DNA from: Marivivens aquimaris
Lineage (GTDB): Bacteria; Pseudomonadota; Alphaproteobacteria; Rhodobacterales; Rhodobacteraceae
Assembly: GCF_015220045.1 (NCBI RefSeq)
Contig: NZ_JADBGB010000001.1
Span: 372,001-436,000, forward strand
Length of the DNA: 64,000 nucleotides
Reading direction: 5' to 3'
Numbering within the stretch: the stretch's first letter is position 1; each line of letters opens with the position of its first letter. A program made the position numbers and the translations under genes. The notes under the pieces were generated by a model, which saw only the letters and a list, made by a program, of their open reading frames with translations, made no database searches and had not been told where the DNA came from. Positions 10,374 to 18,289 of the stretch are shown piece after piece.

Positions 10374-11282
10374 ATGCCCATTACGCCCGAACAGGAAGCC
10401 GAAGTCGCCGAACTGCGCGCCGAAACCCGTCAGACGCTCCGCGCCGTGTCGGAGGGCATGGAAAAGCACCTCTACACCATCAAGCCGGTGCTCGATCACG
10501 GTTTCATCCGCGTTGTCGACTACATGGGAGACGATGCCGCGATCTGTCAGGCCGCCCGCGTGTCCTATGGTCGTGGTACCAAGTCGGTGAAAAACGACGA
10601 GGGCCTGATCCGCTATCTGATGCGTCACTGGCACTCGAGCCCGTTCGAGATGTGCGAGATCAAACTCCACGTCAAACTGCCCGTTTTCGTCGCCCGCCAG
10701 TGGATCCGTCATCGCACCGCGAACGTCAACGAATACTCGGGCCGCTACTCGATCCTCGACCGTGAATTCTACATCCCGCAGCCCGAAGTGCTCGCCGCGC
10801 AGTCGGTGGTGAACAACCAAGGCCGCGGTGAAGTGCTGCAAGGCGAAGAGGCAGAGCGTGTGCTCGAATACCTCAAGGCCGACGCCGCCCGCGCTTACGA
10901 CCACTACGAAGAGATGATCAGCCAGGACGGCCAGCAGGGCCTCGCCCGCGAACTGGCCCGCATGAACCTGCCCGCAAACATCTATACCCAGTGGTACTGG
11001 AAAGTGGACCTGCACAACCTGCTGCACTTCCTGCGCCTGCGCGCGGACAGCCACGCCCAGTACGAAATCCGGGTCTATGCTGAAGAGCTGTGCAAAGTGG
11101 TCGCCGATTGGGTGCCCGCAGCCTACGGCGCGTTCGAAGACTACCGCATGGGCGGCGCCACTCTGTCGGAAAAGGCGCTAGGCTGCATTCGTGCGATGCT
11201 GAAAGGTGAAGAAGTCACGCAGGAAACCAGCGGCATGTCCGTCGGTGAATGGCGTGAGTTCCAGCAAGTGCTGGAAGGCTGA
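10374..11282 (+). CDS. thyX: Flavin-dependent thymidylate synthase
   Basis: The 302-residue enzyme makes dTMP from dUMP using methylene-tetrahydrofolate and FAD/NADPH. The ThyX signature RHRxxxxNExSxRYS is complete as [15 protein letters not shown], starting at Arg112. Other typical parts are the N-terminal [20 protein letters not shown] and the helix [20 protein letters not shown] near residue 200. Length fits the alphaproteobacterial form (about 300 residues). AGAGGAG precedes ATG 10374. It stands alone, with about 210 bases of leader. It takes methylene-tetrahydrofolate supplied by GlyA-type reactions (see glyA at 33857). Confidence 0.96.
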   Translation: MPITPEQEAEVAELRAETRQTLRAVSEGMEKHLYTIKPVLDHGFIRVVDYMGDDAAICQAARVSYGRGTKSVKNDEGLIRYLMRHWHSSPFEMCEIKLHVKLPVFVARQWIRHRTANVNEYSGRYSILDREFYIPQPEVLAAQSVVNNQGRGEVLQGEEAERVLEYLKADAARAYDHYEEMISQDGQQGLARELARMNLPANIYTQWYWKVDLHNLLHFLRLRADSHAQYEIRVYAEELCKVVADWVPAAYGAFEDYRMGGATLSEKALGCIRAMLKGEEVTQETSGMSVGEWREFQQVLEG

Positions 11283-11377
11283 TTTTTGCGACGCTGCTGC
11301 CGGTCCTTTCAGATCGGCAGTTCGCCCTGTTTAACGAAGGATGGACGCGGTCGTGAAAGCCACCGCGTCACCGAAAA

Positions 11378-11587
11378 TCAGTCCATCTTGGTCAGGTTGC
11401 CGGCCATCTGGCGACCGTCGCGACCCTCGATCAGTTCGAACTCGATTTTCTGGTTGTCGGCAAGGCCGGTCATGCCGGAACGTTCCACTGCCGAAATATG
11501 TACAAACACATCTTTGCCGCCCCCATCGGGTGCGATAAATCCGTAGCCTTTAGTCGTATTGAACCATTTCACGGTGCCAGTCGGCAT
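11378..11587 (-). CDS. Cold-shock domain protein (CspA family)
   Basis: This 69-residue single cold-shock domain protein binds single-stranded RNA or DNA. Both nucleic-acid motifs are present: RNP1 as KGYGFIAP (13-20) and RNP2 as VFVHIS (27-32). The start at 11587 follows AAAGGAGTACTAGG on the minus strand, a good ribosome site. The frame is open much further upstream, but that extension overlaps the divergent ArsC-like gene and is rejected. The long untranslated stretch before it (11588-11765) is shared with that gene and may hold a cold-responsive leader, as is common for csp genes. Confidence 0.93.
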   Translation of the reverse strand: MPTGTVKWFNTTKGYGFIAPDGGGKDVFVHISAVERSGMTGLADNQKIEFELIEGRDGRQMAGNLTKMD

Positions 11588-11765
11588 CCTAGTACTCCTT
11601 TGTTTAGTCTCTCCCAAATTCGGAAGAACGCGACACCACAAGATGCCCCAGCACAGGCACGTCGAAGGGTCACGCAATAAAAAGACTAACACGATTCTAG
11701 AAAACTCAAATGACAACCTTGCAGGTATCGGAAATTCCGTTCCACATGCCGAAAACGGAGGCACA

Positions 11766-12092
11766 ATGAAGGTATTTTCCCTTTCAACATGCGACACTTG
11801 TCGCAAAGCGGTCCGCGAAATGACCGAAGCGGGCCTAACCGTGGACGTCACCGACATCCGCAAGGACGGCATGTCCGCCGAGGAGATCGGACAGATCGTT
11901 TCCGCTTTCGGTGACAAAGCGGTCAACAAGGCGTCGGCCACGTGGCGCAACCTCTCGGACGAGGAAAAAGCCCGCGACCCGGCTGAACTGATCGCCGACA
12001 ATCCCACCGTGATGAAGCGGCCCGTCATCGTCAAAGACGGTCTGCTGTTCCAAGGCTGGACCGCAAAGACAAAGGCCGAAGTACTCGGCTAA
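11766..12092 (+). CDS. ArsC/Spx-family thioredoxin-fold protein
   Basis: The 108-residue protein has the ArsC/Spx/YffB fold: an N-terminal CxxC in STCDTCRK (Cys9, Cys12), a central helical insert, and the conserved MKRPVIVKDG loop (residues about 82-91) with the arginine that helps the active cysteine. It could be a small reductase or an uncharacterised member; nothing nearby points to arsenic resistance. ATG 11766 is chosen because the fold begins there at once (MKVFSLSTC) after CGGAGGC. A strong two-way terminator follows its stop. Confidence 0.85.
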   Translation: MKVFSLSTCDTCRKAVREMTEAGLTVDVTDIRKDGMSAEEIGQIVSAFGDKAVNKASATWRNLSDEEKARDPAELIADNPTVMKRPVIVKDGLLFQGWTAKTKAEVLG

Positions 12093-12094
12093 CG

Positions 12095-12124
12095 AAAAAG
12101 GCCCGCCAGAACGGCGGGCCTTTT
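12095..12124. terminator. Bidirectional intrinsic terminator
   Basis: Stem GGCCCGCC (12100-12107), loop AGAAC, and GGCGGGCC (12113-12120) are flanked by A-run and T-run. The structure works on both strands and separates the convergent ArsC-like gene and thrS. Confidence 0.9.
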
Positions 12125-12142
12125 CAATTCCTACGAGCGCGA

Positions 12143-14089
12143 TCAGCGCAGGTCCGGCGGGGTGGTGGACACCTTCAGCTCTGCCACGATCTCGTCCAGC
12201 GACATGGTCGAGGTCTTCTGCTCGCCCAGACGGCGGACCGAAACGGTGCGCTCTTCCACTTCGCGGGCACCAATGGCCAGGATGAACGGCACCTTGCCCA
12301 GCGAGTGTTCGCGGATCTTGTAGTTGATCTTCTCGTTGCGCTTGTCGGCCTCGGCGCGTACGCCGACGGCTTTCAGCGCTTCGACAACCTCGTCAACGAA
12401 ACCGTCCGCATCCGAAACGATCGACGCGACAACGACCTGACGCGGCGCGAGCCAGAACGGTAGCTTGCCTGCGTGTTCTTCGATCAGGATGCCGATGAAA
12501 CGCTCGAACGAGCCGAGGACCGCACGGTGCAGCATGACGGGGCGGTGCTTCGCGCCGTCCTGACCGATATAGACTGCGTCCAGACGCTCGGGAAGGTTCG
12601 GGTCGACCTGAAGGGTGCCGCACTGCCAGTCACGGCCGATGGCGTCGGTCAGCACGAACTCCAGCTTCGGACCATAGAAAGCGCCTTCGCCTTCCTGAAT
12701 CTCGTAGTCGTAGCCCGCAGCCTTACACGCATCGCCCAGCGCCGCTTCGACACGGTCCCAGCTTTCGTCCGAACCCACGCGCTTTTCGGGGCGGGTCGAC
12801 AGCTTGATGGTCCAGTTGTGGAAGCCGAGGTCGGCGTAGATGCCTGCGAGGAAGTCGATGAACTTCTTCGTTTCCGCTTCGATCTGGTCGTCGGTGCAGA
12901 AGATGTGCGCATCGTCCTGCGTAAAGCCGCGCACGCGCATGATGCCGTGCAGCGCGCCCGACGGCTCGTAGCGGTTGCACGATCCGAATTCGGCCATGCG
13001 CAGCGGCAGGTCGCGGTAGGACTTAAGGCCGTGGTTGAACACCTGCACGTGGCACGGGCAGTTCATCGGCTTCAGGGCATTCACGGTCTTCTCGCGGGCG
13101 TGGTCTTCGTCCACTTCCACGATGAACATGTTTTCCTGATAGTTTTCCCAGTGACCCGAGGCTTCCCACAGCTTGCGGTTCACGACCTGCGGGGTGTTCA
13201 CCTCGACATAGCCGTCGCGGTACTGCTGGCGGCGCATGTAGTCCTGCAGCTTGGTGTAGATGGTCCAGCCGTTCGGGTGCCAGAACACCTGACCCGGCGC
13301 TTCTTCCTGCATGTGGAAGAGGTCCATTTCCTTGCCCAGCTTGCGGTGGTCGCGCTTCGCCGCTTCCTCCATCATGGTTTCCCATGCCTTGAGGTCTTTG
13401 CGGTTCTTGAACGCCACGCCGTAGATACGCTGGAGCATCGGACGCGAGCTGTCACCGAGGAAGTAAGCACCCGCGACGTGGGTCAGCTTGAACCCGTCGG
13501 CAGGCACTTGGCCGGTGTGCTGGAGGTGCGGACCACGGCAGAGATCCTGCCAGTCGCCGTGCCAGTACATGCGGATGTCTTCGCCTTCGGGGATGCGGTT
13601 CACCAGCTCGACTTTGAAGTTCTCGCCGCGATCCTCGTAGAACTTGATCGCGTCTTCGCGGCTCCAGACTTCGGTCTTCACAGCGTCGCGTGCGTTGATG
13701 ATCTCTTTCATCTTCGCTTCGATCTGACCGAGGTCTTCGGGCGTGAACGCTTCTTCGCGGTCGAAGTCGTAGAACCAGCCGTTGTCACGGATCGGACCGA
13801 TGGTGACTTTGACGTCCGGCCAGATCTCTTGCACGGCACGCGCCATGATGTGCGCGAGGTCGTGACGGATCAGTTCCAGCGCGGGCGCGTCGTCCTGCAT
13901 GGTATTGATCGCGATCTTGGCGTCCGCCTCGATCGGCCACTGGAGGTCCCAGTGTTCGCCGTTCACGGTCGCGGAAATGGCCTTCTTCGCCAGCGAGGGT
14001 GCGATGGACTCGGCCACCTGCGCAGGGGTGACGCCTGCGTCGTACTCGCGCGAGTTACCATCGGGGAATGTCAGGGAAATCTGGCTCAT
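12143..14089 (-). CDS. thrS: Threonyl-tRNA synthetase
   Basis: This 648-residue class II synthetase charges tRNA-Thr. The domain order is complete: TGS (about 1-62, [20 protein letters not shown]), the editing domain with [11 protein letters not shown] and [10 protein letters not shown], the catalytic core with the zinc cysteine in [13 protein letters not shown] and the [10 protein letters not shown] motif 2 region, and the HGTP anticodon-binding domain at the end. ATG 14089 (MSQISLTF) is preferred to ATG 14098, because GAGGAG is only one base from the latter and ten from the former. It is convergent with the ArsC-like gene across a shared terminator, and divergent from the MFS gene. Confidence 0.96.
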   Translation of the reverse strand: MSQISLTFPDGNSREYDAGVTPAQVAESIAPSLAKKAISATVNGEHWDLQWPIEADAKIAINTMQDDAPALELIRHDLAHIMARAVQEIWPDVKVTIGPIRDNGWFYDFDREEAFTPEDLGQIEAKMKEIINARDAVKTEVWSREDAIKFYEDRGENFKVELVNRIPEGEDIRMYWHGDWQDLCRGPHLQHTGQVPADGFKLTHVAGAYFLGDSSRPMLQRIYGVAFKNRKDLKAWETMMEEAAKRDHRKLGKEMDLFHMQEEAPGQVFWHPNGWTIYTKLQDYMRRQQYRDGYVEVNTPQVVNRKLWEASGHWENYQENMFIVEVDEDHAREKTVNALKPMNCPCHVQVFNHGLKSYRDLPLRMAEFGSCNRYEPSGALHGIMRVRGFTQDDAHIFCTDDQIEAETKKFIDFLAGIYADLGFHNWTIKLSTRPEKRVGSDESWDRVEAALGDACKAAGYDYEIQEGEGAFYGPKLEFVLTDAIGRDWQCGTLQVDPNLPERLDAVYIGQDGAKHRPVMLHRAVLGSFERFIGILIEEHAGKLPFWLAPRQVVVASIVSDADGFVDEVVEALKAVGVRAEADKRNEKINYKIREHSLGKVPFILAIGAREVEERTVSVRRLGEQKTSTMSLDEIVAELKVSTTPPDLR

Positions 14090-14244
14090 CTTGGCCATGC
14101 TCCTCGTCGTTTTGGCGCCCACGGAACGCCCGGTTGCGGGTTATGTGTGTGCGCCTAATTGATGCGCTGTTCGCAGGGTGTCAAGACAAACCCGAAATCC
14201 GCCCTAAATCCATGAAGCGATCTGGATGTGAGACGGAATTGAAT

Positions 14245-15522
14245 ATGAGCGACATGGCAGCCGAAGAGCTTTTCGAGAAGGTAGTGAACGACCCCGATAA
14301 GGACGGCGGTCTGAAATCGGACGCCCGCGATGCCGAGCCGCGCAACTTCTTCCACCACGTCATCGCGCTCTCCTGTTCCAAGGTTGCCGACGGTCTGATC
14401 GACCCCAAACTGGTGCTGAGCTGGCTCCTCACCAACCTCGGCGCGGGCGCGTTTCTGGTCGGCCTTCTGGTCCCTGTGCGCGAGGCCGGATCACTTCTGC
14501 CGCAGATTTTCACCGCAGGCGCTATCCACGGAATGCCGCGCCGCAAATGGGCGTGGGCCGCAGGCTCCGCAGGGCAGGGGATCGCCGCTGCTGGCATCGT
14601 GCTGTCGGCGCTGTTCCTTGACGCGCAGACCGCAGGTGTCGCCATCGTCGCACTGCTCGCGCTCCTCGCTGTCAGCCGTTCGGTCTGCTCGGTCAGCTTC
14701 AAGGACATCCTCGGCAAAACCGTCGGCAAAAGCCGCCGTGGCACCGTTACCGGCGGCGCGGCCTCTGTCGCATCCGTCGCCGTGATCGTGTTTGCGGGCC
14801 TCTTGCTGTCGGGCCTCATCGACCGCTTCAACCTCGTAATCGGCGCCATCACCCTTGCCGCGCTGGGCTGGTTCCTTGCCGCTGTCACCATGGCCTCGCT
14901 CAAGGAATTCCACGACGAGGGCCAAGCGAAAACCGCGATGCCGAAGCCGTGGGCCACGCTGAAAAAGAACCCGCAGCTCGCCCGTTTCATCCTTGTCCGT
15001 TCGCTGCTCGTCGGCACCGCGCTCGCCCCGCCGTACCTCGTGATGCTCGCCTCCTCGGGCCAGCAGGAAACAGCAGAGCTTGGCGGCCTCGTCCTCGCCT
15101 CCGCCATCGCGTCCTTCATCTCTAGCTACGTGTGGGGCCGCCTGTCCGACAAATCGTCCCGCCGCGTGATGATCTACGCGGGCCTTGCCGCCGCCATCGC
15201 GCTGGGCCTTGCGATCTTTGTCGGCTACGCGGGCCTTGCCTCCACCGTTTGGGCCATGCCGCTCGTGCTCTTCGGCCTGATGGTGTCCTACCACGGCGTG
15301 CGTCAGGCGCGTTCCACCCACCTTGTCGATATGGCAGGTCCCGACCAGCGGGCCGAGTTCACCGCCGTCTCCAACACCCTTGTCGGCGTGTTCCTCCTGA
15401 TCGCAGGTGCCGCCGCTGCCGCGCTCGCCAACTTCGGCGCGGGGCTTGTCATCGGGGTCTTTCTTGTGATGTCTGTCGCGGGGGCCGTTCTGGCTCTGGG
15501 ACTGGACGAGGTGCAAGAATGA
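14245..15522 (+). CDS. Major facilitator superfamily transporter
   Basis: The 425-residue protein has a hydrophilic N-terminal tail of about 35 residues, then around ten to twelve membrane helices. The central loop (TMASLKEFHDEGQAKTAMPK) separates two six-helix halves, and the second half carries an MFS-type loop (VWGRLSDKSSRRVMIYAG). It is an inner-membrane transporter of unknown substrate. The frame is open upstream to 14068, but the added residues overlap thrS and have no transporter character. Its TGA overlaps the ATG of the next hydrolase (ATGA at 15519-15522), making a coupled pair. Confidence 0.82.
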   Translation: MSDMAAEELFEKVVNDPDKDGGLKSDARDAEPRNFFHHVIALSCSKVADGLIDPKLVLSWLLTNLGAGAFLVGLLVPVREAGSLLPQIFTAGAIHGMPRRKWAWAAGSAGQGIAAAGIVLSALFLDAQTAGVAIVALLALLAVSRSVCSVSFKDILGKTVGKSRRGTVTGGAASVASVAVIVFAGLLLSGLIDRFNLVIGAITLAALGWFLAAVTMASLKEFHDEGQAKTAMPKPWATLKKNPQLARFILVRSLLVGTALAPPYLVMLASSGQQETAELGGLVLASAIASFISSYVWGRLSDKSSRRVMIYAGLAAAIALGLAIFVGYAGLASTVWAMPLVLFGLMVSYHGVRQARSTHLVDMAGPDQRAEFTAVSNTLVGVFLLIAGAAAAALANFGAGLVIGVFLVMSVAGAVLALGLDEVQE

Positions 15523-16271
15523 CCGACTATCTGACAACCGCGCAAGGCCGCCGGATCGCCTACAACCTAACGGAAGGCAAAGCGCCCTACGTCGTGTTCT
15601 GCGGCGGTCTGAAATCGGACATGGAGGGCACTAAGGCGCTCGCCCTCGAAGAATGGTGCAAAGCGCGCGGCCAAGGTTTCCTGCGTTTCGACTACTCCGG
15701 CCACGGCATCAGTTCCGGCAATTTCGAAGACGGCTGCATCGGTGACTGGAATGAAGACGCCTCCGCCGCGATCGACCTCGTCGATGGCAAAGTGCTCCTC
15801 GTCGGCTCGTCCATGGGCGGCTGGCAGTCGCTGCTGCTTGCCCGTGAACGCCCTGAAAAAGTCGCGGGCCTCGTCACCATCGCGGGCGCGCCCGACTTCA
15901 CCGAGGATGGCTACTGGGCCGGCTTCACCGAAGAGCAGCGCGCCACGATCATGAACGAAGGCCGCATCGAGATCCCCAACGAATACGTCGAACCCTACGT
16001 CATCACCCTACGCCTGATCGAGGATGGCCGCACCCGCCTGATGCTCCGCACGCCGCTGTCGTTCGACTTCCCCGTCCGCATCCTGCAAGGCAGCGCGGAT
16101 GATGTTGTGCTCCAGTCGGTCGCGGAAAAGCTCTTTGCCCACGCCAGCGGCGACGACATCCGCCTGACGGTCGTCAAAGGTGCCGACCACCGTTTTTCTG
16201 ACGATGCCTGCATCAAGCTGATCAACGACACCGTTGCGGAAATTCTGGCGCTGGTCGGGGCAGGGGACTGA
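15519..16271 (+). CDS. Alpha/beta hydrolase, ABHD10-like thioesterase
   Basis: This 250-residue hydrolase shows a complete triad in order: nucleophile Ser98 in GSSMGGW, acid Asp204 in LQGSADDVV, and His234 in GADHRFSD. The early FCGGLKSDMEGTKA and FDYSGHGISSG motifs resemble the ABHD10/palmitoyl-protein-thioesterase-like group, which removes acyl groups from thioesters or esters. The substrate is a guess. It starts inside the MFS gene (ATGA overlap), so transport and hydrolysis of a common compound is a reasonable but unproven idea. Confidence 0.85.
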   Translation: MTDYLTTAQGRRIAYNLTEGKAPYVVFCGGLKSDMEGTKALALEEWCKARGQGFLRFDYSGHGISSGNFEDGCIGDWNEDASAAIDLVDGKVLLVGSSMGGWQSLLLARERPEKVAGLVTIAGAPDFTEDGYWAGFTEEQRATIMNEGRIEIPNEYVEPYVITLRLIEDGRTRLMLRTPLSFDFPVRILQGSADDVVLQSVAEKLFAHASGDDIRLTVVKGADHRFSDDACIKLINDTVAEILALVGAGD

Positions 16272-16354
16272 TCTTTCTCTTTTCCTCGGCCCCTCGCACG
16301 CTAAGGTGAGACAAGAGCAAAGTAAGTCGCCCTCCGCGCGGCAACAGGTAGTCC

Positions 16355-17062
16355 ATGTTAGAGCCACTGGTGTTTTTGCCCGACATCGCCACCGATGTCC
16401 GGCTGTTCCTGCCGCAGATCACGGCCATGACGCACGAGCGTCCGGTCATGGCGGCTCCGGTCGGGCAGGGCGACCGCGTGGATGACATCGCCTCCGCTCT
16501 GATGCTGTCGCTTCCGGCCAAATTCGCGCTCTGCGGTCAGGGCCTCGGCGGTATGGTCGCGATGGAGGTCATGCGCCGCGCCCCCGAGCGTGTTCTGCGC
16601 ATCGCCCTGATCAACACCTCGCCCTTGCAAGAAACCCCGCAGGACGCTGCCGAGCGCGAGGTGCACGTCATGGCCGCCCGCGCTGGCCGTCTGGAGGACG
16701 CGGTGACGGGCGAAATTCCGATCAGTAGCCTCGCTCCCGGACAGCACCGTCAGGACGTCATGAACAAACTCATGGCGATGGCGCGTACCGCTGGGGCGGA
16801 CCTGTTCGTCCGCCAGTCCCGCGCCATGCAGCGCCGCCGCGACCAGCAAAGCACCCTGCGCCGCGTCCGCCAGCCCGCCATGGTGATCTGCGGCGAACAC
16901 GACACCGTTTTCCCGATGCGCAGGCAGGAAACGATGGCCAGCCTCATCCCCGATGCCAAGTTCGTCGTGATGCCCGATGCAGGCCATATGCCCAGCCTTG
17001 AGGCACCCAGCGCACTGACCAAACACCTGCGGGATTGGCTGGCCATGCCGCAGGCGTGGTGA
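16355..17062 (+). CDS. Alpha/beta-hydrolase-fold protein lacking the nucleophile serine
   Basis: The 235-residue protein has the alpha/beta-hydrolase order of elements. The nucleophile elbow, normally GxSxG, reads CGQGLGGM, placing Gly63 (codon GGC, 16541-16543) where serine should be. The acid (CGEHDTVFP, Asp183) and the histidine (DAGHMPSLE, His211) are kept. One A-to-G change from AGC would explain the replacement. It may be a non-catalytic relative, use another nucleophile, or be newly inactivated. It ends exactly beside the convergent WYL regulator (stops at 17060-17062 and 17065-17063). Confidence 0.8.
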   Translation: MLEPLVFLPDIATDVRLFLPQITAMTHERPVMAAPVGQGDRVDDIASALMLSLPAKFALCGQGLGGMVAMEVMRRAPERVLRIALINTSPLQETPQDAAEREVHVMAARAGRLEDAVTGEIPISSLAPGQHRQDVMNKLMAMARTAGADLFVRQSRAMQRRRDQQSTLRRVRQPAMVICGEHDTVFPMRRQETMASLIPDAKFVVMPDAGHMPSLEAPSALTKHLRDWLAMPQAW

Positions 17063-17785
17063 TCATTTCGGGATCGCACTGCTGTAAGGCGTCACGTCTT
17101 CCTTGAACGGAATGTAGCGTTTGCGAAACGGCCTATCGGCCAGCACCTCGGGCGCGCTCAGACGGTCCATACGGAAGTAGCGGAAATCATCGCGCATCGG
17201 GTCCCAGCTGACCAGATACCACAGCGGCGGCAGGATCAGCATCGCCTGCGGCTCCACCTCCCGCATCGTCTCACGCCCGTTCTTGTCGCGGTAGGCAAAG
17301 CGGAGCATCCGCCGCTCCAGAAACGCCAGTTCGAACGCGGGCAGCAGCGCGTCGTCCATCTCCCGCATGTCCGACAGATCGAACCCCGGTGCGAGGTTGC
17401 CGACGTGCAGACAGTCCAGCATCAGCCGCAAGTCCTTCACGCGGTCAGCGGGCAGGGCCTTTTCAATCTTCGCCAGCCCCGCATCCGCCAGCCCTGAAAA
17501 CGGGATCGCGCCCGCCGCCTTGGCAGCGCCGACCGTGACAATTAGCGAAAACACCTCTGCCACCGACAGGCGGGAGGCTTTCTGCATCGACTGCGGATCA
17601 AGCTGCAAACCGCCCCCGCGTCCGACCTCTGAATAGATCGTGTAGCCTTCGTCCCGCAGGGCCGAGATGTCCCGCAGCACCGTTCGCCGCGACGCGCCGA
17701 CCTCTTGGGCCAGTGCGTCAATGGTCGCAGAGCCGTTCCGCAAAAGGGTGCGCAGGATGGTGTCTTGTCTGAGTCTGACGTTCAT
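17063..17785 (-). CDS. YafY/DeoR-type regulator with HTH and WYL domains
   Basis: The 240-residue protein has an N-terminal winged helix (residues 5-58, TIDALAQEVGASRRTVLRDI) and a C-terminal WYL domain. The naming triplet is visible as PPLWYLVSWD (Trp169-Tyr170-Leu171), with a following basic stretch (YFRMDRLSAPEV). WYL domains bind small ligands or nucleic acid and control the attached DNA-binding part. The gene is divergent from the Rid-family gene at 17871 with an 85-base gap, the common arrangement for a regulator and its target. Ligand and operator are not visible. Confidence 0.9.
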   Translation of the reverse strand: MNVRLRQDTILRTLLRNGSATIDALAQEVGASRRTVLRDISALRDEGYTIYSEVGRGGGLQLDPQSMQKASRLSVAEVFSLIVTVGAAKAAGAIPFSGLADAGLAKIEKALPADRVKDLRLMLDCLHVGNLAPGFDLSDMREMDDALLPAFELAFLERRMLRFAYRDKNGRETMREVEPQAMLILPPLWYLVSWDPMRDDFRYFRMDRLSAPEVLADRPFRKRYIPFKEDVTPYSSAIPK

Positions 17786-17870
17786 GAAACCACCCTAGCA
17801 CTAATGGTGACACTTTATGGCACTGTTTCTGGCTACCCCTGTTTCAGCAACTCGAAAACAGGAGAATCCC

Positions 17871-18287
17871 ATGAACATCCAAACCAATACCGCCGCCCAG
17901 TACATCAACCCGACCGACATGGTGGAGACCACCCGCAACGGCTACTCCCAAGCCGTCATCGCCCCCGCAGGCAAGCGCATGGCCTATATCTCCGGCCAGA
18001 CCGCGAACTACCACGAAGGCGCGATCACGCCCGATTTCGACGCTCAGGTGCTGGAGGCATACGCCAACCTCGCCAAGGTGCTGGACTCGATGAACGCCCG
18101 CCCCGATCAGGTGGTGAAACTGACGACTTATGTCGTTGATCACGACCCGAGCAAGTTCCCGATCCTCGTCAAAGCGGTCATGGACCTGTTTGGTGACGCC
18201 CGCCCCGCGCAGTCGTTGGTTCCCGTACCGTGCCTCGCCGTGCCGGGACTGAAGTTCGAAGTCGAAGCCGTCGTCGCGATCGACTGA
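17871..18287 (+). CDS. RidA-superfamily protein without the canonical arginine
   Basis: This 138-residue protein has the chorismate-mutase-like Rid fold: AYISGQTANYH, YANLAKVLDSMNARPDQVVK, VVDHDPSKF. The usual strand with the substrate arginine (PAR-S/T) reads RPAQSLVPVPCLAV, so Gln replaces the arginine needed for the enamine/imine deaminase activity of RidA proper. It therefore probably belongs to one of the other Rid subgroups with a different or no known activity. ACAGGAG lies about six bases before ATG 17871. It is divergent from the WYL regulator, which is its likely controller. Confidence 0.88.
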   Translation: MNIQTNTAAQYINPTDMVETTRNGYSQAVIAPAGKRMAYISGQTANYHEGAITPDFDAQVLEAYANLAKVLDSMNARPDQVVKLTTYVVDHDPSKFPILVKAVMDLFGDARPAQSLVPVPCLAVPGLKFEVEAVVAID

Positions 18288-18289
18288 CC

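Noticed and set aside
12473..14158. 561-codon open frame opposite thrS
   Set aside because: It mirrors thrS codon by codon, is rich in Val, Arg and His as expected of an antisense shadow in GC-rich DNA, and has no recognisable domain.
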